Of a stretch of DNA of 56,697 nucleotides, positions 8,426 through 17,165 are shown piece after piece (within the stretch, counting starts at the first letter, position 1; the number at the start of each line of letters is the position of its first letter). The stretch covers positions 1 through 56,697 of the forward strand of contig JAGPVT010000166.1 in the NCBI GenBank assembly GCA_018066865.1, written 5' to 3'. The notes under the pieces were generated by a model. It ran no database searches and was not told where the DNA came from. It was given only the letters and a program-made list of their open reading frames with translations. Origin of the DNA: Marinobacter sp. (GTDB lineage Bacteria; Pseudomonadota; Gammaproteobacteria; Pseudomonadales; Oleiphilaceae). The position numbers were made by a program, and so were the translations under genes.

Positions 8426-9322
8426 GTGTCGATACAGGTCATTCTGGCCCAGGCGCTGCTTGGGCTTAATGTCGGTGTATTTTACGCCATGTTGAGCCTC
8501 GGGCTTGCGGTGATATTCGGTCTGCTGAACATCATCAACTTCGCCCACGGCGCCATGTATATGCTCGGTGCCTTTATCGCATTGATTGGCTACTCCTTTC
8601 TGGAGCAGTGGTTCGGTGTCAGCGTCCAGATCGGCTTCTGGGCATCACTGGTTCTGGTGCCCCTGCTAGTCGGTCTGCTGGGGGTGCTCATTGAGCGCAT
8701 CCTGCTCCGACGCCTGTACGATCTGGATCACATATACGGGCTGCTGCTGACCTTCGGCATAACCCTGATTCTTCAGGGTCTGTTTTCCAACTACTTCAAC
8801 GTCTCCGGCACCCCTTACCCGGGTCAGCCGGAGAGCCTCAGTGGGGTGGTGAACCTTGGCTTTATGTATTTTCCCACCTATCGCCTGTTCGCTATCGTGT
8901 TGTCACTCGTCGTATGTTTCGCCACCTGGTTCTTCATTGAGCACACCAAGCTTGGCTCGCGGCTAAGGGCCGGTGTCGAAAACCCGAACCTGACCCAGGC
9001 GTTTGGCCTTAATGTTCCGCTGATGATAACCCTGACCTTTGCCTTCGGCGCTGGCCTGGCGGGTCTGGCCGGCGTATTGGCGGCGCCGATTTACTCGGTC
9101 AGCCCGCTGATGGGGGCCGACCTGATCATCGTGGTGTTCGCCGTCGTGGTGATCGGCGGCATGGGTTCCATCATGGGCGCCATTCTCTCCGGCCTTGCAC
9201 TTGGTCTCATTGAAGGGCTCACCAAGGTGTTCTACCCACCCGCTGCCAGCACCGTTATTTTCTTCCTGATGGTTCTGGTACTGCTGTTCCGCCCGGCGGG
9301 ACTGTTCGGTAAGGAGAAGTGA
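8426..9322 (+). CDS. branched-chain amino acid-type ABC permease (LivH-like)
   Basis: A 298-residue inner-membrane permease with about eight hydrophobic segments. The family motif GLNVGVFYAMLSLGLAVIFG is followed by NFAHGAMYMLGAF, and the cytoplasmic loop RAGVENPNLTQAFGLN is the ATPase-coupling region. The C-terminal half contains the AVVVIGGMGSIMGAILSGLALG motif. The start is GTG 8426 with GGGAG nine bases upstream. It follows the binding-protein gene by 38 bp and precedes the LivM-type permease gene by 7 bp. Confidence 0.92.
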   Translation: MSIQVILAQALLGLNVGVFYAMLSLGLAVIFGLLNIINFAHGAMYMLGAFIALIGYSFLEQWFGVSVQIGFWASLVLVPLLVGLLGVLIERILLRRLYDLDHIYGLLLTFGITLILQGLFSNYFNVSGTPYPGQPESLSGVVNLGFMYFPTYRLFAIVLSLVVCFATWFFIEHTKLGSRLRAGVENPNLTQAFGLNVPLMITLTFAFGAGLAGLAGVLAAPIYSVSPLMGADLIIVVFAVVVIGGMGSIMGAILSGLALGLIEGLTKVFYPPAASTVIFFLMVLVLLFRPAGLFGKEK

Positions 9323-9329
9323 GCCGCTC

Positions 9330-10250
9330 ATGACCAACCGTATCCTGTTTATTCTGATGCTTATTGCCGGCCTGACCGCACCGTTCTTCGCCTATCCAGT
9401 GTTTGTTATGGACCTGCTGTGCTTCGCGCTGTTCGCATGTGCTTTCAACCTGTTGCTGGGTTATGCCGGGCTCTTGTCGTTTGGCCATGCCGCCTTTTTC
9501 GGCGGGGCGGCCTACATCACGGGGTACGTCACCAAGGAGTGGGGCTTTTCACCGCTGCTGGGTATATTGGCAGGAACCGGGTTTACCCTGATTCTCGGCG
9601 GTGTCTTTGGTTTTCTGGCCATTCGCCGGCAAGGTATCTATTTCGCCATGGTCACCCTGGCGCTGGCTCAGATCATCTATTTCCTGGCGCTGCAATTACC
9701 GTTTACCGGTGGCGAAAACGGCTTGCAAGGTATTCCCCGGGGCGAGCTGTTCGGGTTCATTGACCTCAACAACTCGCTCACCATGTACTATTTTGTATTT
9801 GCCATTTTCCTGATCGGATTCGGCATCATCCACCGCACCATTCATTCGCCGTTTGGCGAAGTACTCCAGGCCATTCGGGAGAACGAAGCCCGCGCCCTGT
9901 CGCTGGGGTATGACGTCGACCACTTCAAGCTGCTGGCGTTTGTCATCTCGGCTACCGTTGCCGGACTGGCCGGCGCCACCAAGGCGATTATTTTCCAGTT
10001 TGCCGCGCTCACCAACGCCCATTGGCAAACCTCCGGCGAGGTCATTCTGATGACTCTGGTAGGCGGGCTGGGCACCGTATTTGGCCCGGTGATTGGTGCC
10101 ATCACCGTCGGTGCCCTCAGCCACGAGCTGTCAGCCTTCGGCTCCTGGGTTCAGGTGATTCTGGGCACTATCTTTGTGGTCTGTGTCATGGTGTTCCGGC
10201 GGGGCATCGTCGGGGAAATTCAGCGGCTGGTCAACCGTAAACAGAATTAG
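9330..10250 (+). CDS. branched-chain amino acid-type ABC permease (LivM-like)
   Basis: A 306-residue inner-membrane permease forming the second half of the translocation pore. It has the LLLGYAGLLSFGHAAFFGGAAY segment near residue 45, RRQGIYFAMVTLALAQIIYF, the coupling loop QAIRENEARALSLGYDV, and TLVGGLGTVFGPVIGA in the C-terminal part, all typical of LivM. The overall length is that of the shorter, LivM-only class without N-terminal extension. It ends 12 bp before the ornithine cyclodeaminase-family gene and is very likely co-transcribed with it. Confidence 0.92.
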   Translation: MTNRILFILMLIAGLTAPFFAYPVFVMDLLCFALFACAFNLLLGYAGLLSFGHAAFFGGAAYITGYVTKEWGFSPLLGILAGTGFTLILGGVFGFLAIRRQGIYFAMVTLALAQIIYFLALQLPFTGGENGLQGIPRGELFGFIDLNNSLTMYYFVFAIFLIGFGIIHRTIHSPFGEVLQAIRENEARALSLGYDVDHFKLLAFVISATVAGLAGATKAIIFQFAALTNAHWQTSGEVILMTLVGGLGTVFGPVIGAITVGALSHELSAFGSWVQVILGTIFVVCVMVFRRGIVGEIQRLVNRKQN

Positions 10251-10262
10251 GGATTAAGCATT

Positions 10263-11234
10263 ATGCGTATTGTTTCTGCACAGGAGGTGGCCGACGCACT
10301 GGCATGGCCAGCACTGATCGAACGTCTCGCCAATACGTTCCGCCAAGGTGTGGAAGCGCCACCACGGCACCATCATGCCATGCACCGTCCAGATGGCGAG
10401 GCCACCATGCTACTGATGCCGGCCTGGGAAACGGCGGGCTATATTGGCATGAAAATGGTCAACGTGTTCCCGCAAAATGCTAACGCCGGCCTGCCAGCCA
10501 TCTCTGGCCTGTATGTTCTGTGCGAGGGCCTGCATGGCACCCCCCTGGCCTGTATTGATGGCAGTGCACTGACCAGCCGGCGGACCGCAGCGGCTTCTGC
10601 TCTGGCCGCTCGTGAGCTGGCGCGGCAGGACGCTTCATCATTGCTGGTGGTCGGTACCGGCAAGCTGGCGCCCATGCTGATAGAAGCCCATGCCACGGTG
10701 CGCCCCATCTGTAAGGTGCGAATCTGGGGCCGTAATCCGGACAAGGCCGCAGCGCTGGCTGAACGTTTCCGCGACCGCTTTGACTGTGAGGCGGTAACTG
10801 ACCTGGAAACCGCCGTACCGGAGGCAGACATCATCAGTTGTGCAACCCTGTCGACCGAATCACTGGTCCGGGGGGAATGGCTGCAGCCTGGCAGCCATCT
10901 GGATCTGGTGGGCGCGTTCCGGCCAAGCATGCGGGAAACGGACAGCCAGTGCCTGGTTCGCAGCGAGGTATTTGTAGATACCTACGCCGGTGCCATGGGC
11001 GAGGCCGGAGACCTGCTGCAGGCTATTGACGAAGGTGCGTTTCATGAAACCGATCTGCGCGCCGAACTGGCGGAATTGCTGCAGGGATTAAAGCCCGGTC
11101 GCACGAATGACGAGGCCATCACGCTTTTCAAATCCGTGGGTGCCTCGCTGGAAGACCTTGCCGCCGCCATTGAGGTATGGGAAACCCTGGAAGATAACCA
11201 ACAGCGTCATCGGAGCCCTCCCTCAATCGTCTGA
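10263..11234 (+). CDS. ornithine cyclodeaminase / mu-crystallin family protein
   Basis: A 323-residue NAD(P)-dependent enzyme of the ornithine cyclodeaminase/mu-crystallin family. The family includes ornithine cyclodeaminase, ketimine and delta1-pyrroline-2-carboxylate reductases and L-alanine dehydrogenase of archaea. Visible features are the substrate-side region MLLMPAWETAGYIGMKMVNVFP, LTSRRTAAASALAARELA, the dinucleotide-binding VVGTGKLAPM, and the later DLVGAFRPSMRETD and VFVDTYAGAMGEAGDLLQAI. It is the last gene of the ABC-transporter operon, so it probably acts on the imported compound. Family members differ in substrate, so I assign no specific reaction. Confidence 0.85.
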   Translation: MRIVSAQEVADALAWPALIERLANTFRQGVEAPPRHHHAMHRPDGEATMLLMPAWETAGYIGMKMVNVFPQNANAGLPAISGLYVLCEGLHGTPLACIDGSALTSRRTAAASALAARELARQDASSLLVVGTGKLAPMLIEAHATVRPICKVRIWGRNPDKAAALAERFRDRFDCEAVTDLETAVPEADIISCATLSTESLVRGEWLQPGSHLDLVGAFRPSMRETDSQCLVRSEVFVDTYAGAMGEAGDLLQAIDEGAFHETDLRAELAELLQGLKPGRTNDEAITLFKSVGASLEDLAAAIEVWETLEDNQQRHRSPPSIV

Positions 11235-11242
11235 CTGACCAT

Positions 11243-12271
11243 CTAGGCGCTTTCACCAATGGCCAGTTCAAAACTGACGTCCGTCTGATTGCTGCTCAGT
11301 GCACGGCCTTCGATGCGGGCAATGACCTGCTCAGCTGCAAGACGACCAATCCGGTGGCGGGGCGACGTTATCGTGGTCAGGCGCGGCGTAACGTGCTGTC
11401 CGATCGGCAATCCATTAAATCCGGCAATGGCAATGGTCTCCGGGACGCGGATGCCTTGGCGCTGTGCGTGCAAGAGTGCACCGGCGGCCAGATCGTCATT
11501 GGCAAAATGGATGGCACTGGCGTCAGGGTAATCGGCAAGTACCCGGTCGAGTGCCTGGGCCCCAGTTTCAAACTGGCCAAGCTGGCCCATATCGAGTAAC
11601 GGCGCCCTCAAGCCGGCCGCCTCAAGCACTTCCCGGTGTCCATCGTAGCGTAACCCTGCGCGGTAATCCCTGGCCACCTGGGCCGCCACGTAGACGATGT
11701 TGCGATGACCTTTTCCCAACAGATAACGGGCCATGCAGCGGCCCGCTTCCGGGTGATCAAGTCCGATATTCAGGTCAATAGCATCACCCAGCTCCATTAT
11801 TTCGGCAATGGGGCTGTCGCACTCTGAAAGGATGCGCTGACAAGCATCGTTATGTCGCAACCCCGTAACAACAAGGGCAGACGGCGACCAGCCAAGGAAC
11901 GTCCGAACCAACTGGCACTCCCGATCAAGGTCGTAGCCTGTATTAGCCAGCAGAATCTGGTAGCCCTGACGCTCGAATTCGCTTTGCAGGCCGTTGATCA
12001 CCTCAATAAACACAATGTTTGAAAGCGAAGGTACGATGACAGCAATAAAACGCGAACTGGCTGAGGCCAGACTGCCCGCAAGCATGTTGCGCACATAGCC
12101 GACCTTATCAATAGCCGCTTCCACGCGGGCGCGTGTTGCCGGGCGTACCACATCGGGCGAATTAAGCACCCGTGACACCGTGATTGCTGAAACCCGGGCC
12201 TCCATGGCAACGTCTGCAATGGTCGGCTGCATGACGCCTCTGCGCTGTCGTTTGGTTTTACTGCTGGACAT
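11243..12271 (-). CDS. LacI-family transcriptional regulator of the four-carbon acid sugar genes
   Basis: A 342-residue repressor of the LacI/GalR family. The N-terminal helix-turn-helix (TIADVAMEARVSAITVSRVLN, about residues 17-37) is followed by the hinge helix region (NMLAGSLASASSR) and a periplasmic-binding-protein-like sensor domain (FIAVIVPSLSNIVF to TTITSPRHRIGRLAAEQV). It is transcribed divergently from the ltnD-otn-denD-TRAP genes and a near-perfect LacI-type palindrome lies in the gap (12326-12343), so it most likely represses that operon and itself. The inducer is probably one of the tetronates or an intermediate. An in-frame Met 14 residues in also has a ribosome site. Confidence 0.88.
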   Translation of the reverse strand: MSSSKTKRQRRGVMQPTIADVAMEARVSAITVSRVLNSPDVVRPATRARVEAAIDKVGYVRNMLAGSLASASSRFIAVIVPSLSNIVFIEVINGLQSEFERQGYQILLANTGYDLDRECQLVRTFLGWSPSALVVTGLRHNDACQRILSECDSPIAEIMELGDAIDLNIGLDHPEAGRCMARYLLGKGHRNIVYVAAQVARDYRAGLRYDGHREVLEAAGLRAPLLDMGQLGQFETGAQALDRVLADYPDASAIHFANDDLAAGALLHAQRQGIRVPETIAIAGFNGLPIGQHVTPRLTTITSPRHRIGRLAAEQVIARIEGRALSSNQTDVSFELAIGESA

Positions 12272-12325
12272 ATGTACTTAATTTCCTCAAGGGCCTTGCC
12301 TCAAACTAAAGAATATTCTATTAAT

Positions 12326-12343
12326 AATGGTAGCGCTAACATT
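12326..12343. promoter_or_regulatory. LacI-type operator
   Basis: An 18-bp palindrome AATGGTAGCGCTAACATT centred on the CG of AGCGCT, symmetric at 16 of 18 positions. The central pattern TAGCGCTA is typical of GntR/RbsR-like members of the LacI family. It lies 55 bp upstream of the LacI-family gene and 61 bp upstream of ltnD, in a position to control both. The flank ATTCTATTAATAATGG could provide the leftward or rightward -10 element. Confidence 0.7.
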
Positions 12344-12403
12344 TTGCTGTAGCAGGTCTTATTTTAACTGTGGGAACCTGCTTTCACCGTGAGGAATAAA
12401 CGA

Positions 12404-13339
12404 GTGTCTAATCACGTTAATCCCGTTGTCGGCGTCGTCGGGCTAGGTGCCATGGGTCTGGGTTCCGCAACGGCAATACTCGAAGCCGGGTTGACGGTTA
12501 TAGGCTGCGATGTTTCTGCCCACGCCCGCGATGCATTCACCTCCCGCGGCGGTCGTTGTGTTGCAACGCCCGCAGAACTGGCCGACCAATGCGACATTGT
12601 GGTGCTGTTGGTGGTCAACGCTGACCAGGTTGAATCGGTGCTTTTTGGCGCTGCAGGCCTGGCGTCCAGGCTAGCGCCGGGTAGCCTGGTCATGCAGTGT
12701 GCGACGGTCGCGCCCAGTTATGCCAAGACCCTTGGCATGCGCCTGACTGAGGCAGGATTGCTCATGCTCGATGCACCCGTCAGCGGGGGTGTTGCCAAGG
12801 CCGCCACCGGGCAGTTGTCAGTAATGTCCTCCGGCGAACCGTCAGCCTACACCAAGGGGCAAGCGGTATTGGACGCCATGGCCGCCACCGTTTACCGGCT
12901 GGGCGATGCACCGGGGACTGGTTCCAGCGTGAAACTGGTCAATCAACACCTGGCGGGCGTTCATATCGCTGCGGCCGCCGAGGCCATGGCCCTGGGTATA
13001 CGCATGGGGCTGAACCCGGAAACGCTGTACGACGTGATAACTCATTCCGCAGGCAATTCCTGGATGTTTGAAAACCGGGTTCCCCATATCCTTCGCGGCG
13101 ACTACACCCCGCTGTCCGCTGTGGATATCTTTGTCAAAGACCTGAACATCGTGCACCAGACCGGTCGTGAGCTGACCCTCGCCATGCCCGTTGCGGCCAG
13201 TGCCTTGCAGCAGTTTACCGCAGCGAGCGGGGCCGGACTGGGCCGCGAAGACGACTCCGCCGTTATCAAAGTGTATCAGCGACTTTCGGGTTTTGAGTTG
13301 CCGGCCGCTAATGACCCAGCCGATCAGGAGGTCGGATAA
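12404..13339 (+). CDS. ltnD: L-threonate 2-dehydrogenase-like beta-hydroxyacid dehydrogenase
   Basis: A 311-residue NAD(P)-dependent dehydrogenase of the 3-hydroxyisobutyrate/6-phosphogluconate dehydrogenase fold. It has the Rossmann motif VGLGAMGLG, the substrate-binding LDAPVSGGVAKAATGQLSVM and the catalytic-lysine region SVKLVNQHLAGVH. In this gene context it corresponds to LtnD, which oxidises L-threonate to 2-oxo-tetronate. The start is the GTG at 12404, which has GAGGA eight bases upstream; an earlier in-frame GTG (12389) overlaps that site. Its stop overlaps the start of otnK (TAATG). Confidence 0.85.
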   Translation: MSNHVNPVVGVVGLGAMGLGSATAILEAGLTVIGCDVSAHARDAFTSRGGRCVATPAELADQCDIVVLLVVNADQVESVLFGAAGLASRLAPGSLVMQCATVAPSYAKTLGMRLTEAGLLMLDAPVSGGVAKAATGQLSVMSSGEPSAYTKGQAVLDAMAATVYRLGDAPGTGSSVKLVNQHLAGVHIAAAAEAMALGIRMGLNPETLYDVITHSAGNSWMFENRVPHILRGDYTPLSAVDIFVKDLNIVHQTGRELTLAMPVAASALQQFTAASGAGLGREDDSAVIKVYQRLSGFELPAANDPADQEVG

Positions 13340-14619
13340 TGTCGATTGTACTCGGCGCCATCGCTGATGATTTCACCGGCGCCACGGATCTGGCCAACAA
13401 TCTGGTCCGCGCCGGGATGCGCACCCTGCAGGTTATCGGAGTACCGCAGGGTGCGCTGGATCTTAGCGATATAGATGCGATTGTGGTGGCACTCAAGTCA
13501 CGTTCGTGTCCTGCTCAGGACGCGATCGGCGATTCCCTGGCGGCACTGGACTGGCTCCAGGATCAGAGTGCCCGGCAGATATTCTTCAAGTACTGCTCCA
13601 CCTTTGATTCTACCGATGACGGCAATATTGGCCCCGTCGCGGACGCCTTACTGGACCAACTCGGTGCCCGGCAGACCGTGATGGTACCGGCGTTTCCCGT
13701 TAATGGCCGAACGGTTTATCAGGGCCATTTGTTCGTCGGTGACCGACTGCTCAACGACAGCGGTATGGAACACCACCCACTCAACCCGATGACCGATGCT
13801 GATCTGGTGCGCACGCTCTCCCGCCAGACACCCCACACCGTTGGCCTGTTGGCGCGGCCCACCCTGGCGGCGGGCCCCGAGCAGGCACGGGCACATCTCG
13901 ACAGACTTGAAAAACAGAATGTACGCCACGTAATTTGTGACACTCTGGATGAGGCAGATCTTACCGTATTGGCAGCGACACTGGCTCAATCCGCTCTGGT
14001 AACCGGCGGTTCCGGGCTGGGTCAGGCGTTGCCCGCCGAGTACCGCCGGCTCGGCTGGCTCGAAAATGTGGACAACGCCGGACAACTGGCGCCGGCCAGC
14101 GGCGCCTCCCTGATACTCTCCGGAAGTTGCTCCCGGGCGACACTGGCTCAGGTTGAACATTTCCTGTCCCGATTTGAGGGGTTCGCCCTTGACCCCATAG
14201 CGCTTGCCGACAGCGATGATCAGATCACTGAGGCGCTGGCGTTTGCCCGTGATCGTTTAAGTCGCACAGATCCGGTGCTGATTTACGCCTCGGCCACGCC
14301 AGACAAGGTCAAACAAGCTCAGGAACAACTGGGCGTGGCCGCCGCGGGTGAACGAGTCGAGCGCGCACTGGCCAGACTGGCGAAGGAACTGGTGGCCGAG
14401 GGTGTGGGCAAGTTGCTGGTAGCGGGGGGCGAAACCTCGGGCGCCGTGGTGTCCGCCCTCGGCATCAGCACATTGCGCATCGGCGAGCAGATCGACCCTG
14501 GCGTGCCCTGGACCCAGACGCACCTGCCCGGTCGGGAGACACCACTGTCATTGGCGCTCAAATCAGGCAATTTTGGCGAGGTTGATTTTTTCTCGCGAGC
14601 CTTCGAGGTGCTGTCATGA
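13339..14619 (+). CDS. otnK: 3-oxo-tetronate kinase (four-carbon acid sugar kinase, DUF1537)
   Basis: A 426-residue kinase of the DUF1537/four-carbon acid sugar kinase family. It phosphorylates 3-oxo-tetronate at C4. The N-terminal domain has IADDFTGATDLANNLV, KYCSTFDSTDDGNIGP and PAFPVNGRTVYQGHLFV with its VGD; the C-terminal nucleotide-binding domain has ILSGSCSRATLAQ and LLVAGGETSGAVV. GGAGG lies eight bases before the ATG, and the gene is translationally coupled to ltnD (overlap of one base) and to otnC (overlap of 4 bp). Confidence 0.92.
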   Translation: MSIVLGAIADDFTGATDLANNLVRAGMRTLQVIGVPQGALDLSDIDAIVVALKSRSCPAQDAIGDSLAALDWLQDQSARQIFFKYCSTFDSTDDGNIGPVADALLDQLGARQTVMVPAFPVNGRTVYQGHLFVGDRLLNDSGMEHHPLNPMTDADLVRTLSRQTPHTVGLLARPTLAAGPEQARAHLDRLEKQNVRHVICDTLDEADLTVLAATLAQSALVTGGSGLGQALPAEYRRLGWLENVDNAGQLAPASGASLILSGSCSRATLAQVEHFLSRFEGFALDPIALADSDDQITEALAFARDRLSRTDPVLIYASATPDKVKQAQEQLGVAAAGERVERALARLAKELVAEGVGKLLVAGGETSGAVVSALGISTLRIGEQIDPGVPWTQTHLPGRETPLSLALKSGNFGEVDFFSRAFEVLS

Positions 14620-15257
14620 GCAGAATCAACACGTTGCGTGATGAAATTGCCCTTCACGGCAAGTCGCTGTTTGATCGTGGTCTGACTATGGGGTCCAGCG
14701 GCAATATCAGCGTGCGACTGGATGATGGTGGTTGGTTGATGACCCCCACCAACGCCTGCCTGGGACGGCTCGACCCGGCGCGAATCTCGCACCTGGATCG
14801 TGACGGCAAGCTGCTGGATGGCGACAAGCCAACCAAGGAAAGCTTTTTGCACCAGGCCATGTACGGAGAACGCCCGCAATCCGGCGCCATTGTGCATTTG
14901 CATTCCACGCACTCGGTGGCGGTTTCATGCCTCCCCGAGATTGATCCGCACAACTGCATCCCGCCGCTGACCGCCTATTACGTGATGCGGGTGGGCAAGC
15001 TGCCGCTGGTGCCCTACCACATACCCGGTGACCCCACTTTGGGCGACGCGGTGAAAGGACTGGCGGGCGAACACAGTGCCGTGCTGCTCGCTAACCACGG
15101 TCCGATCGTGGCCGGGAAATCGCTGGAAGCCGCGGTCTATGCCACCGAGGAACTCGAGGAAACCGCCAGACTGTTCATGCTGTTACGTGGTCAGAACCCA
15201 CGCTGCCTAAATGAAGAACAAGTGGCTGAACTGGAGGCGCGTTTTCCGCGCGACTGA
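14616..15257 (+). CDS. otnC: 3-oxo-tetronate 4-phosphate decarboxylase (class II aldolase family)
   Basis: A 213-residue metal-dependent enzyme of the class II aldolase/adducin family. In the four-carbon acid sugar pathway OtnC decarboxylates 3-oxo-tetronate 4-phosphate to dihydroxyacetone phosphate and CO2. The phosphate-binding loop GSSGNISVRLDDG, an active-site Glu in KESFLHQAMY, the metal-binding pair HLHSTHSVAV and the late metal histidine in LLANHGPIVAGKSL are present. The order kinase-decarboxylase-isomerase supports OtnC over a fuculose-phosphate aldolase. Confidence 0.9.
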   Translation: MSRINTLRDEIALHGKSLFDRGLTMGSSGNISVRLDDGGWLMTPTNACLGRLDPARISHLDRDGKLLDGDKPTKESFLHQAMYGERPQSGAIVHLHSTHSVAVSCLPEIDPHNCIPPLTAYYVMRVGKLPLVPYHIPGDPTLGDAVKGLAGEHSAVLLANHGPIVAGKSLEAAVYATEELEETARLFMLLRGQNPRCLNEEQVAELEARFPRD

Positions 15258-15288
15258 TACCGATGATGGATGTAACAAGGAACAAGCG

Positions 15289-16083
15289 ATGATTCGATTG
15301 GCCGCCAACCTGAGCATGCTGTTCACCGAGCATGATTTTATCGACCGGTTTCCAGCCGCGGCAAAGGCTGGCTTTCGCGGCGTTGAGTATCTCTTTCCTT
15401 ACGCCTACGACCCGGATGAGTTGCGCGACGCTGTCAACGCCAACAACTTGACGCAGGTTTTGTTCAATCTTCCGCCTGGCGATTGGGAGGCCGGCGACCG
15501 GGGGCTGACCAGCCTACCCGGACGTGAGCAGGAATTCCGCGATTCGGTCAGCCAGGCCATCCGCTATGCCGAGGCGCTGGATTGCTCGCAGCTACACGCC
15601 ATGGCCGGCTTGCTACCCGCCGAAGCGGATGTCGATGTTCGCAGCGCCCACCTGAACACCTATGTGAACAATCTGCGTTATGCGGCCGCTGAACTGGCCA
15701 AGGTGGGGAAGACACTGCTCATCGAGCCCATCAATGGCCGCGACATGCCGGGGTTCTTCCTCCAGCGCCAGGCCCAGGCAAGAGACATTCTGGCGCAGGT
15801 TGGCGCCGACAATCTCCGGGTACAGTTTGATGCCTATCACTGCCAGATCGTCGAAGGTGACCTGATCCGCAACCTGGAAACCCAGTTCCCGAACATTGGT
15901 CATGTACAGATCGCCGGTGTCCCCGAGCGGCAGGAACCCGACGTCGGTGAGCTGAACTACCCGGCCATCCTGGCCCGACTCGACGCCCTGGGTTATCAAG
16001 GCTGGGTCGGGTGCGAATACCGCCCGGCTGGCGACACTCAGGCGGGGCTGGGCTGGGGCACGGACTATGGATTGACGCTCTGA
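15289..16083 (+). CDS. otnI: 2-oxo-tetronate isomerase (hydroxypyruvate isomerase family)
   Basis: A 264-residue TIM-barrel isomerase of the xylose-isomerase-like superfamily, in the hydroxypyruvate isomerase (Hyi) branch. It converts 2-oxo-tetronate into 3-oxo-tetronate for the kinase. Typical segments are MLFTEHDFIDRFPAAAKAGFRGVEYLFPY (quoted in parts), FNLPPGDWEAGDRG, LLIEPINGRDMPGFFL with a catalytic Glu, LRVQFDAYHCQIVEGD, HVQIAGVPERQEPDVGE and GWVGCEYRPAG with the second catalytic Glu. The ATG at 15289 is used; the longer frame overlaps otnC without a ribosome site. A 31-bp gap separates it from otnC. Confidence 0.9.
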   Translation: MIRLAANLSMLFTEHDFIDRFPAAAKAGFRGVEYLFPYAYDPDELRDAVNANNLTQVLFNLPPGDWEAGDRGLTSLPGREQEFRDSVSQAIRYAEALDCSQLHAMAGLLPAEADVDVRSAHLNTYVNNLRYAAAELAKVGKTLLIEPINGRDMPGFFLQRQAQARDILAQVGADNLRVQFDAYHCQIVEGDLIRNLETQFPNIGHVQIAGVPERQEPDVGELNYPAILARLDALGYQGWVGCEYRPAGDTQAGLGWGTDYGLTL

Positions 16084-16141
16084 GCAATCCGGCGCTGATT
16101 GCAACAAGACAACGAACACATATAACAATAAGGATTTTGCC

Positions 16142-17113
16142 ATGCACGTTCTTATCACCGGTGCCGCCGGCTTCCTGGGCCAACGCCTGATCCAGACTCT
16201 TGCGGCGCGCGGTACGCTCAACGGCCAGACACTTGCGCACCTCACTCTGATTGATCAGATAAAGCCGGAAACACCACCCGGCTTGTCGTTCAAAGTCACT
16301 GCCTATGCCGCCGACATTACCGCACCCGAGGCGCTGGATGCGGCTCTGGATGAACATCCTGGTGTCATATTTCATCTTGCCGCAGTCGTCAGTTCCGCGG
16401 CCGAAGCCGATCTCGACCTCGGTATGGCCGTAAACTTTGATGCTACCCGCGCACTTCTGGAGGGTTGCCGTTCAAGGGGCCTCTCTGACACCCGCCTGAT
16501 TCTGGCCAGTTCGGTAGCCGCATTCGGAGGTGAATTACCCCCGGTGCTTGACGATATCACGGCCGTCACGCCGCAAAGTTCCTACGGCACGCAAAAAGCC
16601 ATGAGTGAGCTTTTAATCAACGATTACAGCCGACGTGGCCTGGTTGACGGTCGCGTGCTGCGACTGCCTACCATCGTCATCCGCCCCGGTCGGCCCAATG
16701 CCGCAGCCTCAAGCTTTGCCTCAAGCATTCTGCGCGAGCCGCTCAACGGCGAAGAGGCCGTTTGCCCGGTGCCCGTGAACCTTGAGCTGTTCGTGATGTC
16801 ACCCGGCAAAGTCATCGAAGCCCTGTTACACGGGGCCGAAGTTCCGGGACACGCCTTTGGCCCCTGGCGCAGCCTGATGCTGCCAGGCATTACGGTGAGC
16901 GTTGCCGAGATGCTGGACAGCCTCCGAACGCTAGGCGGCGACGAGGCCCTGGCCCGTATTCAGCATAAACCCGACCCAAAAATCGAGGCAATCGTGGCCA
17001 GTTGGCCATCAAGGTTTAAATCCCAGCGTGCACAACAACTGGGTTTTAAAGGCGACAGCAGTTTCCGGGAAATCGTCGAGGCCTTCCTCAACGACCGTAC
17101 CAAGCCTCTCTGA
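16142..17113 (+). CDS. denD: D-erythronate dehydrogenase (extended SDR family)
   Basis: A 323-residue NAD-dependent oxidoreductase of the epimerase/dehydratase (extended SDR) family. It has GAAGFLGQRL, the VIFHLAAVVSSAAEADLDLG segment, a catalytic serine region LILASSVAAFGG and the Tyr-x-x-x-Lys pair (SSYGTQKAMSE). LRLPTIVIRPGRPNAAASSFASSILREPL is a hallmark of the DenD group. DenD oxidises D-erythronate to 2-oxo-tetronate, feeding the same OtnI-OtnK-OtnC steps as LtnD. AAGGA precedes the ATG. With ltnD it lets the cell use both threonate and erythronate. Confidence 0.9.
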   Translation: MHVLITGAAGFLGQRLIQTLAARGTLNGQTLAHLTLIDQIKPETPPGLSFKVTAYAADITAPEALDAALDEHPGVIFHLAAVVSSAAEADLDLGMAVNFDATRALLEGCRSRGLSDTRLILASSVAAFGGELPPVLDDITAVTPQSSYGTQKAMSELLINDYSRRGLVDGRVLRLPTIVIRPGRPNAAASSFASSILREPLNGEEAVCPVPVNLELFVMSPGKVIEALLHGAEVPGHAFGPWRSLMLPGITVSVAEMLDSLRTLGGDEALARIQHKPDPKIEAIVASWPSRFKSQRAQQLGFKGDSSFREIVEAFLNDRTKPL

Positions 17114-17165
17114 CTGAGCGTCAGGGGGATCCACAAGTGTGTTACAACAAATCGAGAGAACAACA

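Noticed and set aside
8963..9337. Leftward frame (124 codons) in the LivH/LivM permease genes
   Set aside because: Antisense to hydrophobic permease sequence, giving an artefactual Gln/Glu/His-rich product.
12389..12403. Earlier GTG start for ltnD
   Set aside because: The GAGGA ribosome site lies within this segment, so initiation at 12404 is more likely.
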